Positions 43,361 through 52,872 of a stretch of DNA of 64,000 nucleotides are shown in pieces. The position numbers were made by a program, and so were the translations under genes. The notes below the pieces were generated by a model. The model was not told the origin of the DNA, searched no databases, and saw only the letters and a program-made list of their open reading frames with translations. This DNA comes from Acidobacteriota bacterium (GTDB taxonomy: Bacteria > Acidobacteriota > Terriglobia > UBA7540), in assembly GCA_004298155.1 (NCBI GenBank), contig SCRD01000012.1:124001-188000 (forward strand). The letters run 5' to 3'. The first letter of the stretch is position 1. Every line of letters starts with the position of its first letter.

Positions 43361-44181
43361 GAAGTTTGGTGCACTCTGGGTTTCCAGGTGAGCGAGGCGG
43401 CAGAGGGAGACACACTTCGGCGCACGGCAATCATTTCCGCCACGATGGAGACGGCAATCTCTTCCGGCGTAAGCGCGCCGATATCGAGGCCCACGGGCGA
43501 GTGGACCCGCTCAAGCTGGTCGCTGGATACGCCGTCTGCAGAGAGAAGCTTGAAGAATTCGGCCAGCTTCCGCTTGCTGCCTACCATGCCGACGTAACGG
43601 GCCTGCGTGCTGGCCGCCCAGCGCAGGCAGTCAAGATCAGCCTTGTGCCCTCGAGTGGCGATCACGATGTAGGAGAGGCCATTGGGCGAGATCTGCGGGA
43701 AAATTTCTTCCCATGGCCCTGCGTGCGTCGCGACAGCAGAGGGAAACCGCTCCTTGTTGGCGAAGGCCTCGCGGTCGTCGCAGACGACGATGTCAAATCC
43801 CGCAAGGCCGGCCACTTTCGACACGTTGAGTGAAACGTGCCCCCCGCCGAACAGATAGAGCGTGGGCGTCGCCATGATCGGCTCAACAAAAATGTCGAGC
43901 GAGCCGCCGCAGACCAGGCCCGTGTCATATTCCGGATTGGCGTTCAGATTAAAATGCAATCGGCGCGGCTTCTCTTCCCGCATCACGTCTTGCGCAACGG
44001 ACCAGACATCCGCCTCAACGCAGCCGCCGCCGACCGTGCCCACAATTGAGCCGTCATCGCGAACCAGAATCTTGGAACATTCGTAGCTGGGAATCGAGCC
44101 TTGAACCTGAATGATCGTAGCAAGCGCGCCCTTGCGGCCTTCTTTCCGCAGCCTGACGATTTCGTTGAAGACATCGCTCAT
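43357..44181 (-). CDS. XdhC/CoxI family maturation factor
   Basis: A 274-residue protein with the XdhC/CoxI N-terminal domain (KGALATIIQVQGSIPSYECSKILV, GTVGGGCVEADVW) and a C-terminal Rossmann domain (LYLFGGGHVSLNVSKVAGLA, VVCDDREAFANKERF, RYVGMVGSKRKLAEFF). XdhC proteins bind and sulphurate molybdenum cofactor before insertion into xanthine dehydrogenase or CO dehydrogenase. Coupled by an ATGA overlap to the mocA-like gene downstream. Divergent from the dehydrogenase at 44418. Confidence 0.9.
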   Translation of the reverse strand: MSDVFNEIVRLRKEGRKGALATIIQVQGSIPSYECSKILVRDDGSIVGTVGGGCVEADVWSVAQDVMREEKPRRLHFNLNANPEYDTGLVCGGSLDIFVEPIMATPTLYLFGGGHVSLNVSKVAGLAGFDIVVCDDREAFANKERFPSAVATHAGPWEEIFPQISPNGLSYIVIATRGHKADLDCLRWAASTQARYVGMVGSKRKLAEFFKLLSADGVSSDQLERVHSPVGLDIGALTPEEIAVSIVAEMIAVRRSVSPSAASLTWKPRVHQTS

Positions 44182-44417
44182 AAAATTATTTTCAGGTTAA
44201 ACTGGTGCGCTGGCATTGTCAATTACAGGCCTTCGCCAAACGGGATCAGATTGCCGTAGCGCGGATCTTCAGGTTGATGAACCGGAGCCTTGCCGGTCTG
44301 AAGCCGGGCGCTACAAAACAAAGTGATTCACGACCCATCTGCCCGGATGTGGCGCCTTCTGCCGTACCCACGATGCGGCGATGCGGGGCTGATGGGGGCA
44401 CTACGAGAGGGCTCTTT

Positions 44418-45446
44418 ATGAAAGCAATTCGGTTTCATGAGCACGGTGGGGTCGGCGTTCTGAAATACGAGGATGGGCCGGAACCCGATATTCAACCAAC
44501 GGAAGTGCTGGTCAAAGTAAAAGCCTGCGCGCTGAACCACCTCGATCTGTGGGTGCGCAATGGCGTGCGCGCCTGGAAGCTGCCCATGCCGCACATTGTG
44601 GGCAGTGATATCTCGGGCGAGGTTGCGCAGGTCGGCGCTCTGGTAACGAACGCAAAAGCGGGCGACCGCATTCTGCTGGCGCCCGGGATCAGTTGCGGGC
44701 AGTGCGAGGCGTGCTTGAAAGGCCTCGATAGCGCCTGCCGCAGCTACACGATTTTCGGCGTGATGGTGGATGGCGGCTATGCCGAATACGTGAAATCGCC
44801 CGCGGTGAATGTGGTTCCGATTCCTGGTGATTTAAATTTTGACGAGGCTGCTTCGGTGCCGCTGGTTTTCCTGACGGCGTGGCACATGCTTTTCACCCGG
44901 GCCGGGCTCGCGCCGGGCGAGGAAGTGCTGGTAGTGGGCGCCGGTTCCGGCGTAGGGATCGCCGCCATCCAGGTGGCGAAGCTTGCGGGATGCCGCGTGA
45001 TCGCTACAGCGGGCAGTGATGCAAAGCTTGCCAAAGCCCGTGAGCTTGGCGCCGACGAAGGCATTAACCATGGGCGGCAATCCATCGCCGAACAAGTGTC
45101 TCGCCTGACCCACAAGCGCGGCGTGGACGTGATTGTGGAGCACGTGGGCCAGGCCGTGTGGGAAGATTGTTTCAATTCACTCGCGACCTACGGGCGCCTG
45201 GTAACCTGCGGAGCAACATCCGGCGGCGAAATCAGGCTGAATGTGCAGGCGTTGTTCGGGCGGCAACGGAGCGTCCTGGGCTCGTACATGGGCGGCAAAG
45301 GTGAATTGATGGACGTTCTGAAGCTGATTGGCCAGCGGAAGCTGCGGCCGGTCATCGATTCCGTTTTCCCGCTGGCGGAAGCTCGTGAAGCGCAGAAGAA
45401 AATGGAGAGCCGGGATTTCTTTGGGAAAATCCTGCTGCGGCCGTGA
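44418..45446 (+). CDS. Zinc-type alcohol dehydrogenase/quinone oxidoreductase family protein
   Basis: A 342-residue medium-chain dehydrogenase. The structural zinc site is intact (SCGQCEACLKGLDSAC, residues about 96-111), and the Rossmann motif VLVVGAGSGVGIAAIQVAKLAG is clear. The catalytic-zinc ligands are altered: the usual CHTD position reads NHLD and the GHE position reads GSD, as in quinone-oxidoreductase-type members without catalytic zinc. The substrate is unknown. GAGAGGG precedes the ATG at 44418; the frame is open further upstream without support. Its last 95 bp overlap the convergent small membrane gene. Confidence 0.88.
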   Translation: MKAIRFHEHGGVGVLKYEDGPEPDIQPTEVLVKVKACALNHLDLWVRNGVRAWKLPMPHIVGSDISGEVAQVGALVTNAKAGDRILLAPGISCGQCEACLKGLDSACRSYTIFGVMVDGGYAEYVKSPAVNVVPIPGDLNFDEAASVPLVFLTAWHMLFTRAGLAPGEEVLVVGAGSGVGIAAIQVAKLAGCRVIATAGSDAKLAKARELGADEGINHGRQSIAEQVSRLTHKRGVDVIVEHVGQAVWEDCFNSLATYGRLVTCGATSGGEIRLNVQALFGRQRSVLGSYMGGKGELMDVLKLIGQRKLRPVIDSVFPLAEAREAQKKMESRDFFGKILLRP

Positions 45447-45768
45447 GCTGCGAACGCGGCCGAGCCTTCGCTCGGGCCTCCCAGTTACCGGTCACCTGCT
45501 CCCATACGCGCAGTGCGACGAATAACAGTGCGATTAGTAGAGCGAGGACGGCAAGGAGTATCGTCAACTTGTAAAGCTGACTTTGTGCGTAAAGCCGTTT
45601 GTACTCGGTTGGAAACCGGCTCGACCACCTGGGAGCTAACGTATGCGGAATCTTATCCCCTAGCGGCAGCTTACGATTCACTTTAAAGATCATTCGATGG
45701 TAGAGGCCGAACGCGGGGAGAAGCGCAGCTATGCAGCTTACAAGCAGAATTGTTTCGTATTTACCCAT
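45352..45768 (-). CDS. Putative small membrane protein
   Basis: A 138-residue ORF with an N-terminal helix (ILLVSCIAALLPAFGLY) and a second helix (LTILLAVLALLIALLFVALRVW, about residues 68-89); the basic loop between them carries KYETILL and RFPTEYKRLYAQ stretches. No family recognised. It starts 15 bp after the CopD-like gene, with CAGGAG just before the ATG, which supports a two-gene operon. The last third overlaps the dehydrogenase in antisense and is probably non-conserved. Confidence 0.5.
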   Translation of the reverse strand: MGKYETILLVSCIAALLPAFGLYHRMIFKVNRKLPLGDKIPHTLAPRWSSRFPTEYKRLYAQSQLYKLTILLAVLALLIALLFVALRVWEQVTGNWEARAKARPRSQLTAAAGFSQRNPGSPFSSALHELPPAGKRNR

Positions 45769-45783
45769 CGCTCCTGACCCATG

Positions 45784-46203
45784 CTATCCCCGTCGAAGGT
45801 GAGCCGAGATCAGAATCACAATCATGGCCAGGCTGAAGGCAGCGTATAGCCATTGCTTCCGGCGCTGCCGGAAGTAGTCAAATATGTCGAGCGGGATGGT
45901 AAGGCATAACACGATGAGGAAAACCACGAATGCCAGAACAATTTTGATGGTCAGTAACTCCCAATAGGGCCCCCACGGTACCAGCCACACCAGTTTCACG
46001 TTGTAGAGTCCCGACGCCAGCAGCAGAAAAATCACCGACCAGGACACCCAGCTGAACCTTACCAGAACAGCTTTCAGCAGGCCGACACGCTGCCCCTCGC
46101 CCAGGACGCCGGTGGAAGGGAGAAGAACGAACAGCATAAACGCCATTCCTCCCACGCCGATGACAGCCGCGCCAAGGTGTACCCATTGTGCGAATGTGGC
46201 CAT
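45784..46203 (-). CDS. CopD/DUF2269-like integral membrane protein
   Basis: A 139-residue protein with four transmembrane helices: WVHLGAAVIGVGGMAFMLFVLLP, VSWSVIFLLLASGLYNVKLVW, LTIKIVLAFVVFLIVLCLTIP and the C-terminal YAAFSLAMIVILISAHL. The His in the first helix, the SGLYN box and KIVLAF resemble the CopD/DUF2269 group of heme- or copper-related membrane proteins; the assignment is by pattern only. It is followed after 15 bp by another small membrane protein. Confidence 0.6.
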   Translation of the reverse strand: MATFAQWVHLGAAVIGVGGMAFMLFVLLPSTGVLGEGQRVGLLKAVLVRFSWVSWSVIFLLLASGLYNVKLVWLVPWGPYWELLTIKIVLAFVVFLIVLCLTIPLDIFDYFRQRRKQWLYAAFSLAMIVILISAHLRRG

Positions 46204-46378
46204 TCATCTTTCCGTTTTAAAACAATTGTGTTTCCGTTTCCTGCCCCAGGAACCGTTGGCCTCGTGCTGTGCGTCAGGACCGCAATGGACCGAGTGCGTC
46301 AAAAGGGGTGCCAGGATGCGGCGGAGTCCGTGACGCCACGGGCCGTACCGCCGCTTGCAGGCGCAACAAATGCCAGTC

Positions 46379-46669
46379 CTATGGGTGGGTTTCTGCCAGC
46401 TTGTCAATCTGTTGCGCGAGATCAAAGTCTTTCTGGGTAATGCCGCCTTCGCTGTGCGTGGAAAGCGCGATGCCCACCACGTTGTAATTGATGGTGATGT
46501 CCGGGTGGTGCTGGGCTTTTTCCGCCGCCTCGGCAATCTTGTTCACCAGGCCGATGGCGGGCAGGAACGACTTGAGCGTATACCTTTTTTGAATGGACTT
46601 CCCCACCTGGGACCATCCTCGCATGTCTTTCAGTTTTTGCTGGATTTCATTCTTGTTGAGTGCCGCCAT
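46379..46669 (-). CDS. 4a-hydroxytetrahydrobiopterin dehydratase
   Basis: A 96-residue pterin-4a-carbinolamine dehydratase (PCD/PhhB/DCoH). The active-site region KAQHHPDITINYNVVGIALSTHSEGGIT matches the family pattern [EK]xHHP...Y.V....TH...G.T, with the two catalytic His and the later His. It recycles pterin cofactor after aromatic amino-acid hydroxylation, or serves Moco-linked roles in bacteria. GGGAGGCGC precedes the ATG at 46669. No hydroxylase is nearby. Confidence 0.92.
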   Translation of the reverse strand: MAALNKNEIQQKLKDMRGWSQVGKSIQKRYTLKSFLPAIGLVNKIAEAAEKAQHHPDITINYNVVGIALSTHSEGGITQKDFDLAQQIDKLAETHP

Positions 46670-46773
46670 TGCGCCTCCCTCGCCTTCCCGCCTTCGGAGT
46701 TGAGTATAAAAAGACGAGGGAAACAAGTCAACGGAAGATAGCTGGAGGTACTGATTCGGTTAGATTTGTGATT

Positions 46774-46824
46774 CGGGCGTCCTCGCCCGTGCTGGGGCCA
46801 AATAACACGGCCAGGATGGCCGTG
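46774..46824. repeat. Two adjacent REP-like palindromes
   Basis: CGGGCG-TCCT-CGCCCG (46774-46789) and CACGGCC-AGGAT-GGCCGTG (46806-46824) in the divergent region between the pterin dehydratase and the MBL hydrolase. The ATGGCCGTGCCA core recurs at 57885-57897. Confidence 0.55.
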
Positions 46825-46912
46825 CCACAAAATATGGACCAATCTGGGCCGACGTCTAGCCGGTGGATGCCTGGCGCAGACCCTCTGTTAACGAAGGAGC
46901 AATCCGGTTAGA

Positions 46913-47560
46913 ATGGGACTAACCATGCTTCATGAAATACTTCCCGTTGGCATGCTGCAGTGCAACTGCTCGGTGGTGGCGGATGACGCGACCAATGAAG
47001 CGATCGTCATCGATCCGGGCGATGAGATCGAGCGCGTGCAGCGGATCCTCGCCAAGCACGACCTCAAGGTGCGCTATATCATCGCCACGCATGCGCACAT
47101 TGATCACGTCGGCGGACTCAAGAAACTGCATGAGACCACGGGCGCTCCCGTGCTGATGCACGAAGCCGACCTACCGCTCTATCAGAACCTGGCCGCGCAA
47201 GCCGCCTGGCTGGGCGTGGATACGCCTGGCATGGTCGGGGTCGACCAGTTTCTGAAGGAAGGCGACAGCGTGCGCTGGGGCACGCTGTCCGTCGAAGTTC
47301 TCCACACGCCGGGCCACTCGCCGGGCAGCCTTTCGCTCCATCTTCCAGGCGACGACGCGCGTATCTTTGCCGGTGACACGTTGTTTCAGGGCAGCATCGG
47401 GCGTGCAGACCTGTGGGGCGGCTCTCATCAGCAACTGCTCCGCTCCATCCATGAAAAACTGCTTCGCTTCCCCGACGAAACTCCCGTCTTCCCGGGCCAC
47501 GGTCTCAGCACCACCATCGGCCGCGAACGCGAGTCGAATCCATTTCTGCAGGACTTGTAG
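46913..47560 (+). CDS. MBL-fold metallohydrolase (glyoxalase II-like)
   Basis: A 215-residue metallo-beta-lactamase-fold protein. The metal-binding motif THAHIDHVGG (HxHxDH, about residues 63-72), HTPGHSPGSLSLH, FAGDTLFQGSIGRADL and the final FPGHG are complete. It belongs to the small hydroxyacylglutathione hydrolase-like group; with bacillithiol rather than glutathione expected in this organism, the thioester substrate is open. A second in-frame ATG at 46925 is possible. Divergent from the pterin dehydratase gene. Confidence 0.88.
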   Translation: MGLTMLHEILPVGMLQCNCSVVADDATNEAIVIDPGDEIERVQRILAKHDLKVRYIIATHAHIDHVGGLKKLHETTGAPVLMHEADLPLYQNLAAQAAWLGVDTPGMVGVDQFLKEGDSVRWGTLSVEVLHTPGHSPGSLSLHLPGDDARIFAGDTLFQGSIGRADLWGGSHQQLLRSIHEKLLRFPDETPVFPGHGLSTTIGRERESNPFLQDL

Positions 47561-47753
47561 CCCAACCATCCTCGTCATTTCGTCGCAGCGCCATCCTTCA
47601 GATCGGCAAATTGAAGAGCCGGCTCCAAAACCAAAATGAGTTATGACCAGGGCCTCAGCGGATAAATGCAGAGTGAAGATTCATGCAATCCTCCTTTGCA
47701 TCAGACCTGCAGGGCAGGTATGATTTTCTCGCGGAGAGGGGAGCGCGCAGGCC

Positions 47754-50501
47754 ATGCCAAAATCATCCAGAAAACCCAGGAATGGAAAAGGTCGGCGTAA
47801 GTTTCTGAAGACCATGACGTTGGGCGTAGGCACGCTGGCCCTGCCGGCCAATTCCGCGGCCGCCACAGGCGCCGGAGCGCCGCCACCGCGTCTGCCCGGG
47901 CAGGCCGAAGGCCAGGCCATTCGCTACCCGCGCGTCTACCGCGGCCGGCAGCGGGAGATGATCGGGTTTCCCCTGGGCGGCGTTGCAGCAGGGTGCCTCA
48001 AGCTCGGGGGCCGCGGGCAACTGGAGGAATGGTGGATCTTCAACCGGCCGGACAAAGGCCGCTCTCCGGACTACGCTTTCCCGGCCATTCGAGTGGAAAC
48101 AGCCGGCAGGAAGCCCATCGCCAAAGTCCTTGAAGCCCGCATTATGCCTCCCTATTCACGCGGCCCCAGCGATCTTGGTTCGGAAAACGTGCCCGGCCTG
48201 CCGCGGCTTGAAACCTGCACCTTTACGGGCGAATATCCTCTGGCGCGCATCGACTTCGAAGATGCGGAATTGCCCGCGCGCGTATTGCTTGAAGCGTTTA
48301 CACCGGTGTTCCCACTGGACGCTGATGAATCCGGCCTGCCGCTGGCGGTGCTGCGCTATCGTGTTACCAATCCGGACGCAACTGCCGCAAAGGTCTCCAT
48401 TGCCTGGTCGATTGAAAATCCTGTTGGCCAGGAACGCGATGCCAGCGGCCAGGCAAATTCCGGTCACGGAAGGCAGAACGATTATCGTGAGGGCCCCGGC
48501 GTAAAAGGCCTGCTGATGGCGAACCCTTTTCTCGGCGGCTCCGACCCGCAAGCCGGAACCTTTGCACTTTCGGTGCTAGACGCGGATTCGGGAAATCTTA
48601 GCTATCTTCGCGGATGGCCCAGCTCGCGCTGGTGGGATAGCCCGCTGTTTTTCTGGGACGACTTTACAGACGACGGCCGCCTTGGGCCCCCGTCGGGAAC
48701 TCCAGGTCCCGTGGGCGCACTCTGCCTTGAAAAAGCCATTCCCGCCCGTGCGAGTGCGGAATATACTTTCCTGCTCACGTGGCATTTTCCCAATCGCACG
48801 CCCAAGCGGTGCGGCTGGTCAGCACCCAAGGGCCACGAAAACGATCTAATCGGAAATTACTACTGCACTCGTTTCAAGGACGCCTGGGCGGTGGCGGAAT
48901 ACACCGCCCGGAATCTGCCCAGCCTTGAAGAACGCATGCACAAATTTCTTGAGGCGGTCAGGAACACCACTCTGCCCGGCGCTGTAAAGGACGCTGCGAT
49001 GGCCAATCTGTCCACTCTGGCAACGCCCACCGCATTTCGGACAAGCGACGGCGCGTTCCACGGATTCGAAGGTTGCGTTGACAACTCGGGATGCTGCTTC
49101 GGGAGCTGCACGCACGTCTATGCTTACGAGCCTGCTACGGCACACATCTTCCCCGCCCTGTCCCGCTCATTGCGCGAACAGCAATTTGGCTATTCCACTG
49201 ATGCACAGGGGCTCATGGACTTTCGGGAACTGCTGCCGTTCGGAATTGAGCATTTCGGCACCGCGGCCGCCGACGGCCAGATGGCCTGCGTGGTGAAGGC
49301 CTTTCTTGACTGGCGGCTTTCCGGCGATACGGATTGGCTGCGCCGCCAGTGGCCGGGGGTGAAGCGGGCGCTCGAATTCGCCTGGATTAAAGGAGGCTGG
49401 GATTCCAACCGTGATGGCGTGATGGAAGGCGTCCAGCACAACACCTACGACATCGAGTTTATCGGCCCTAATCCTTTTTGCGGAATGTGGTACCTGGCCG
49501 CGTTGCGCGCCGGTGAAGAGATGGCCCGCGCCATGGGCGATGCTTCCACCGCGGCGGAATACCAGCGCATCTTTCGCCAGGGCAGCGAGTGGGTAGACGC
49601 CAATCTCTTTAATGGCGAATTCTACGCCCAGAAGGTCGCGTCCATTGCCAAAGACGATATCGCCAAAGGATTGCAGGCGGGCATGGGGACCGTGGACACC
49701 GAACATCCAACTTACCAGGTGGGCGCCGGCTGCCTGAGCGACCAGTTGATGGGCCAGTACTTTGCACTGATCGCAGGGCTGGGCTTGCTGGTGAATCGGG
49801 AAAATGTCCAGAAAGCCTTGCGTTCGATCTGGAAATATAACTACAAGCAGAACCTGGATGATCACGCCAGCGTGCAACGGGCCTATGCGCTGAACAACGA
49901 GGCAGGGCTGGTTATCTGCGAATACCCGCACGGGGAGCGGCCGCGGGTTCCGTTCCCCTATTTTGCCGAGGTTTGGAGCGGCTCGGAATATGCTGCAGCC
50001 GGTTTGATGATCAGCATGGGCATGGTTGCCGAGGGTGTGCAGATTGTAGAGAACACGCGGCGGCGTTTTGACGGAGAAAAACGTAATCCCTGGAACGAGG
50101 CGGAGTGCGGTTACCATTACGCCCGGCCCATGTCAAGCTGGGCGCCCCTGTTGGCTCTAAGCGGTTTCCGTTATGACGGCATTGAAAAGGCGGTTGTGGC
50201 CCGGCCGCTGGTAGAGCACGAGAATTTTTCATCATTCTGGTCAACTGGAACGGCATGGGGCAGCTTTTCGCAGCGCACGCAGAGTGGGAAGACCCGACTC
50301 GATCTTTCCGTTGCTGAAGGCAACCTGGCATGCCGCAAACTCACCATGCGTGCCCAAAAGGCGGCCACCAGTGCGTTAACGGTCAAAATCCGCAACAAAC
50401 CCCTCGCTTACAAGGTTCGGCAGGAGAGCGGCGAAGTTACGTTTGTCTTTACACCGGACGTTACTCTGAGCGCTGGCGACCAGTTGGTCCTGACAGTGTG
50501 A
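47754..50501 (+). CDS. Tat-exported GH116 family glycoside hydrolase
   Basis: A 915-residue protein with a twin-arginine signal (GRRKFLKTMTLGVGTLALPA, residues 13-32). The N-terminal domain opens with MIGFPLGGVAAGCLKLGGRG and EEWWIFNRPDKG, typical of GH116 (GBA2-like beta-glucosidase/glucosylceramidase) proteins; the (alpha/alpha)6 catalytic domain spans about residues 380-800, with HNTYDIEFIGPNPFCGMWYL near the expected acid/base Asp. It should hydrolyse beta-linked glycosides in the periplasm or outside. Substrate range is unknown. Stands alone after the MBL gene. Confidence 0.85.
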   Translation: MPKSSRKPRNGKGRRKFLKTMTLGVGTLALPANSAAATGAGAPPPRLPGQAEGQAIRYPRVYRGRQREMIGFPLGGVAAGCLKLGGRGQLEEWWIFNRPDKGRSPDYAFPAIRVETAGRKPIAKVLEARIMPPYSRGPSDLGSENVPGLPRLETCTFTGEYPLARIDFEDAELPARVLLEAFTPVFPLDADESGLPLAVLRYRVTNPDATAAKVSIAWSIENPVGQERDASGQANSGHGRQNDYREGPGVKGLLMANPFLGGSDPQAGTFALSVLDADSGNLSYLRGWPSSRWWDSPLFFWDDFTDDGRLGPPSGTPGPVGALCLEKAIPARASAEYTFLLTWHFPNRTPKRCGWSAPKGHENDLIGNYYCTRFKDAWAVAEYTARNLPSLEERMHKFLEAVRNTTLPGAVKDAAMANLSTLATPTAFRTSDGAFHGFEGCVDNSGCCFGSCTHVYAYEPATAHIFPALSRSLREQQFGYSTDAQGLMDFRELLPFGIEHFGTAAADGQMACVVKAFLDWRLSGDTDWLRRQWPGVKRALEFAWIKGGWDSNRDGVMEGVQHNTYDIEFIGPNPFCGMWYLAALRAGEEMARAMGDASTAAEYQRIFRQGSEWVDANLFNGEFYAQKVASIAKDDIAKGLQAGMGTVDTEHPTYQVGAGCLSDQLMGQYFALIAGLGLLVNRENVQKALRSIWKYNYKQNLDDHASVQRAYALNNEAGLVICEYPHGERPRVPFPYFAEVWSGSEYAAAGLMISMGMVAEGVQIVENTRRRFDGEKRNPWNEAECGYHYARPMSSWAPLLALSGFRYDGIEKAVVARPLVEHENFSSFWSTGTAWGSFSQRTQSGKTRLDLSVAEGNLACRKLTMRAQKAATSALTVKIRNKPLAYKVRQESGEVTFVFTPDVTLSAGDQLVLTV

Positions 50502-50752
50502 GGCCGAAAAAAAGGCTCCAAGCCGCCCCTAAAAGCTCACTGCTGATTGCCAATTTACGCTATTCGGCCAATAATGAGGTATGCGGGGTTCTGTTGGCCC
50601 GGTCTCATCGGCAATTAAAACAGGAACAGCGTTTCCCGCGATCCGCCGGACGCGCTCGGGAGAACAAGGAGTGCGCCGACACAGAGAATATCGGGCGGAC
50701 CTTTGTGCCGCCATCAGTTTGGAATTGCAGCTTTTTTTCCTGAGGAGGAGCC

Positions 50753-51640
50753 ATGTGGGAGTATGACCAGCAGATGAAACTCAAAATCGGCCTGGCCGAG
50801 ATGCTGAAGGGCGGCGTGATCATGGACGTCACGAACGCCGAGCAGGCCCGGATTGCCGAAGACGCCGGCGCCTGCTCAGTGATGGCGCTGGAGCGCGTCC
50901 CGGCGGACATCCGCAAAGAGGGCGGCGTGGCGCGGATGGCGTCGATCAAGATCATTAAGGAGATTATGAAAGCGGTCACCATTCCTGTGATGGCCAAGGC
51001 GCGGATCGGCCATTTTGCCGAGGCGCAGGTGCTGGAATCAGTGGGCGTCGATTACATCGATGAGAGCGAAGTGCTCACGCCCGCCGACGAAGAACACCAC
51101 ATCCACAAATGGCCTTACAAAGCTCCGTTTGTCTGCGGCGCCCGAAATTTGGGCGAGGCGCTCAGGAGGATTGGCGAAGGCGCGGCAATGGTCCGCACCA
51201 AAGGAGAAGCAGGTTCCGGCAACATCGTGGAAGCTGTTCGCCACATGCGCGCCATTACCAGTGAGATTCGCCTGCTGACGACGTTGCGCGAAGAAGAATT
51301 GATGTCGAAAGCCAAAGAACTGGGCGCGCCGCTCGACCTGGTGAAATGGGTGGCGCAAAATGGCAAGTTGCCGGTGCCGAACTTCTCCGCGGGCGGCGTT
51401 GCCACTCCCGCCGATGCCTCGCTGGTGATGCAGCTGGGCGCCGAGGCTGTATTTGTGGGCTCGGGCATCTTCAAGTCGGCTGATCCGGCCAACCGTGCCA
51501 AGGCTATTGTTCGCGCCACTACCCACTACAATGAACCGGCCATCCTGGCCGAGTGTTCAGAAGAGCTGGGCGAAGCCATGCGCGGCCTCGACATCGCCAA
51601 GATTGACCCGAAAGAGATGCTGCAAACCAGAGGGTGGTAA
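50753..51640 (+). CDS. pdxS: Pyridoxal 5'-phosphate synthase lyase subunit PdxS
   Basis: A 295-residue PdxS/SNZ protein, highly conserved. Key residues are the Asp in GGVIMDV, the Schiff-base Lys in VMAKARIGH and the second Lys in [30 protein letters not shown] and [16 protein letters not shown] are also invariant segments. It forms a dodecamer that condenses ribose 5-phosphate, glyceraldehyde 3-phosphate and ammonia (from PdxT) into PLP. The GAGGAGCC site precedes the ATG. Its partner pdxT is 2.2 kb downstream on the same strand, three genes later. Confidence 0.97.
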   Translation: MWEYDQQMKLKIGLAEMLKGGVIMDVTNAEQARIAEDAGACSVMALERVPADIRKEGGVARMASIKIIKEIMKAVTIPVMAKARIGHFAEAQVLESVGVDYIDESEVLTPADEEHHIHKWPYKAPFVCGARNLGEALRRIGEGAAMVRTKGEAGSGNIVEAVRHMRAITSEIRLLTTLREEELMSKAKELGAPLDLVKWVAQNGKLPVPNFSAGGVATPADASLVMQLGAEAVFVGSGIFKSADPANRAKAIVRATTHYNEPAILAECSEELGEAMRGLDIAKIDPKEMLQTRGW

Positions 51641-51664
51641 GTGATCCTGGAATCTGAAAGGCGA

Positions 51665-52201
51665 ATGCATCTCCCCATGAGCGAGCTTCAATATCCTATC
51701 GGCAAGTTCCAGTTTCCCGCGAACATCTCCGACGCGGACCGGCAGAAAAGTATCCAACAGATTGAAGAGGCTCCCGCGAGCCTGTGGTCTGCCGTAACGG
51801 GGCTTTCGGAACAACAGCTCGACACCCCTTACCGCGAAGGCGGCTGGACTGTGCGCCAGGTGGTGCACCATGTGGCAGACAGCCACATGAACGCTTTTGT
51901 CCGCTTCAAGCTGGCAATGACCGAAGACCAGCCCACGATCAAGACGTATCAGCAGGAGCGCTGGGCGGAACTTCCTGACGCGAAGACGGTGCCGGTTGTG
52001 GTATCGCTGAACCTCCTTGATTCCGTGCATAAGCGTTTTGCCACTCTGCTCAGATCCATGAGCGCCGCCGACTTTGCGCGCATGATGAATCACCCGGAAC
52101 AAGGCGTCGTCAACCTTGACCGCTACCTGAATCTTTATGCGTGGCACGGACGTCACCACGTAGCACACATCACCTCCCTGCGTAACCGAATGGGATGGTG
52201 A
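51665..52201 (+). CDS. bstA: DinB/YfiT-like protein, putative bacillithiol transferase
   Basis: A 178-residue four-helix DinB-fold protein closest in pattern to YfiT/BstA, the S-transferase that conjugates bacillithiol to electrophiles. Metal ligands are the His in VRQVVHHVADSHMN and the WHGRHHVAHI pair near the C-terminus; LQYPIGKFQFP at the start is typical of YfiT. Starts are possible at 51641 (GTG, adjacent to the pdxS stop), 51665 and 51677; AAAGGCGA favours 51665. Present with bshC in the same window, which supports bacillithiol use. Functional assignment to bacillithiol is by family inference. Confidence 0.83.
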   Translation: MHLPMSELQYPIGKFQFPANISDADRQKSIQQIEEAPASLWSAVTGLSEQQLDTPYREGGWTVRQVVHHVADSHMNAFVRFKLAMTEDQPTIKTYQQERWAELPDAKTVPVVVSLNLLDSVHKRFATLLRSMSAADFARMMNHPEQGVVNLDRYLNLYAWHGRHHVAHITSLRNRMGW

Positions 52202-52350
52202 CACGGGCCAGGGTGAGTGGCGGACAGCCGTATGATTTCGTCTCCGGCTGCTTGTTCAGTCGCAAAGTTTGCGTAAATGCCTGAGGCGGCTACCGCATGG
52301 GTTTTATGCAGAGTCAGTGGTCCTGAATTCATCATACAAAAGGAGGAAGC

Positions 52351-52779
52351 ATGCCAGTTCGCAAGGCTGAAGCACAATGGAACGGAACACTTCTTGAGGG
52401 AAACGGCCATATGAAAACGGCCACGGGTTCCTATGACGGCCCGTTCAGTTTCAAGTCGCGCATGGAGAACGGCGAAGGCACAAACCCCGAGGAACTGATT
52501 GCGGCCGCGCATGCGGGATGCTTCTCGATGGCCTTCTCGGCGACGGTCGGCAAGGCCGGATTCATGCCCAAGAGCGTTCACACAACCGCCTCCGTGCACT
52601 TTGACAAAGTGGAATCAGGTTTTGCCATCACCAGTATCGACCTTGAAACCGAAGCACGAATTGCCGGGATAGATGAAGCCAAATTTCAGGAGCTGGCGGA
52701 AGCCGCCAGGAAGGGCTGCCCGGTTTCCATGGCGCTGGCAGGCACCACGATTAACCTGAAAGCAAGGCTCCTCAAGTAG
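52351..52779 (+). CDS. OsmC/Ohr family peroxiredoxin
   Basis: A 142-residue OsmC protein. The two redox cysteines are in [13 protein letters not shown] (about residue 56) and [11 protein letters not shown] (about residue 124); [14 protein letters not shown] is the family signature. It reduces organic hydroperoxides with thiols, commonly lipoyl or low-molecular-weight thiols. A strong AAAGGAGGAAGC precedes the ATG. Located between the bacillithiol-transferase-like and proline dehydrogenase genes. Confidence 0.93.
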   Translation: MPVRKAEAQWNGTLLEGNGHMKTATGSYDGPFSFKSRMENGEGTNPEELIAAAHAGCFSMAFSATVGKAGFMPKSVHTTASVHFDKVESGFAITSIDLETEARIAGIDEAKFQELAEAARKGCPVSMALAGTTINLKARLLK

Positions 52780-52872
52780 CAGGTCGATCTTGCCGCGGCT
52801 ACCCGCTGGCCGCGCGAAGGAGTATCCTGAGGCGTTGTTGGCAGCAACGTTTCATCCTGAGAGTCTGAGCTC

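Noticed and set aside
49167-50117. A 316-codon ORF on the minus strand
   Set aside because: It lies entirely antisense to the GH116 gene, has no recognisable domain, and the plus-strand frame is well supported by motifs and a Tat signal.
50508-50530. GGCC-A7-GGC region after the GH116 stop as an intrinsic terminator
   Set aside because: Stem too short and A-run is inside the loop; no T-run after it.
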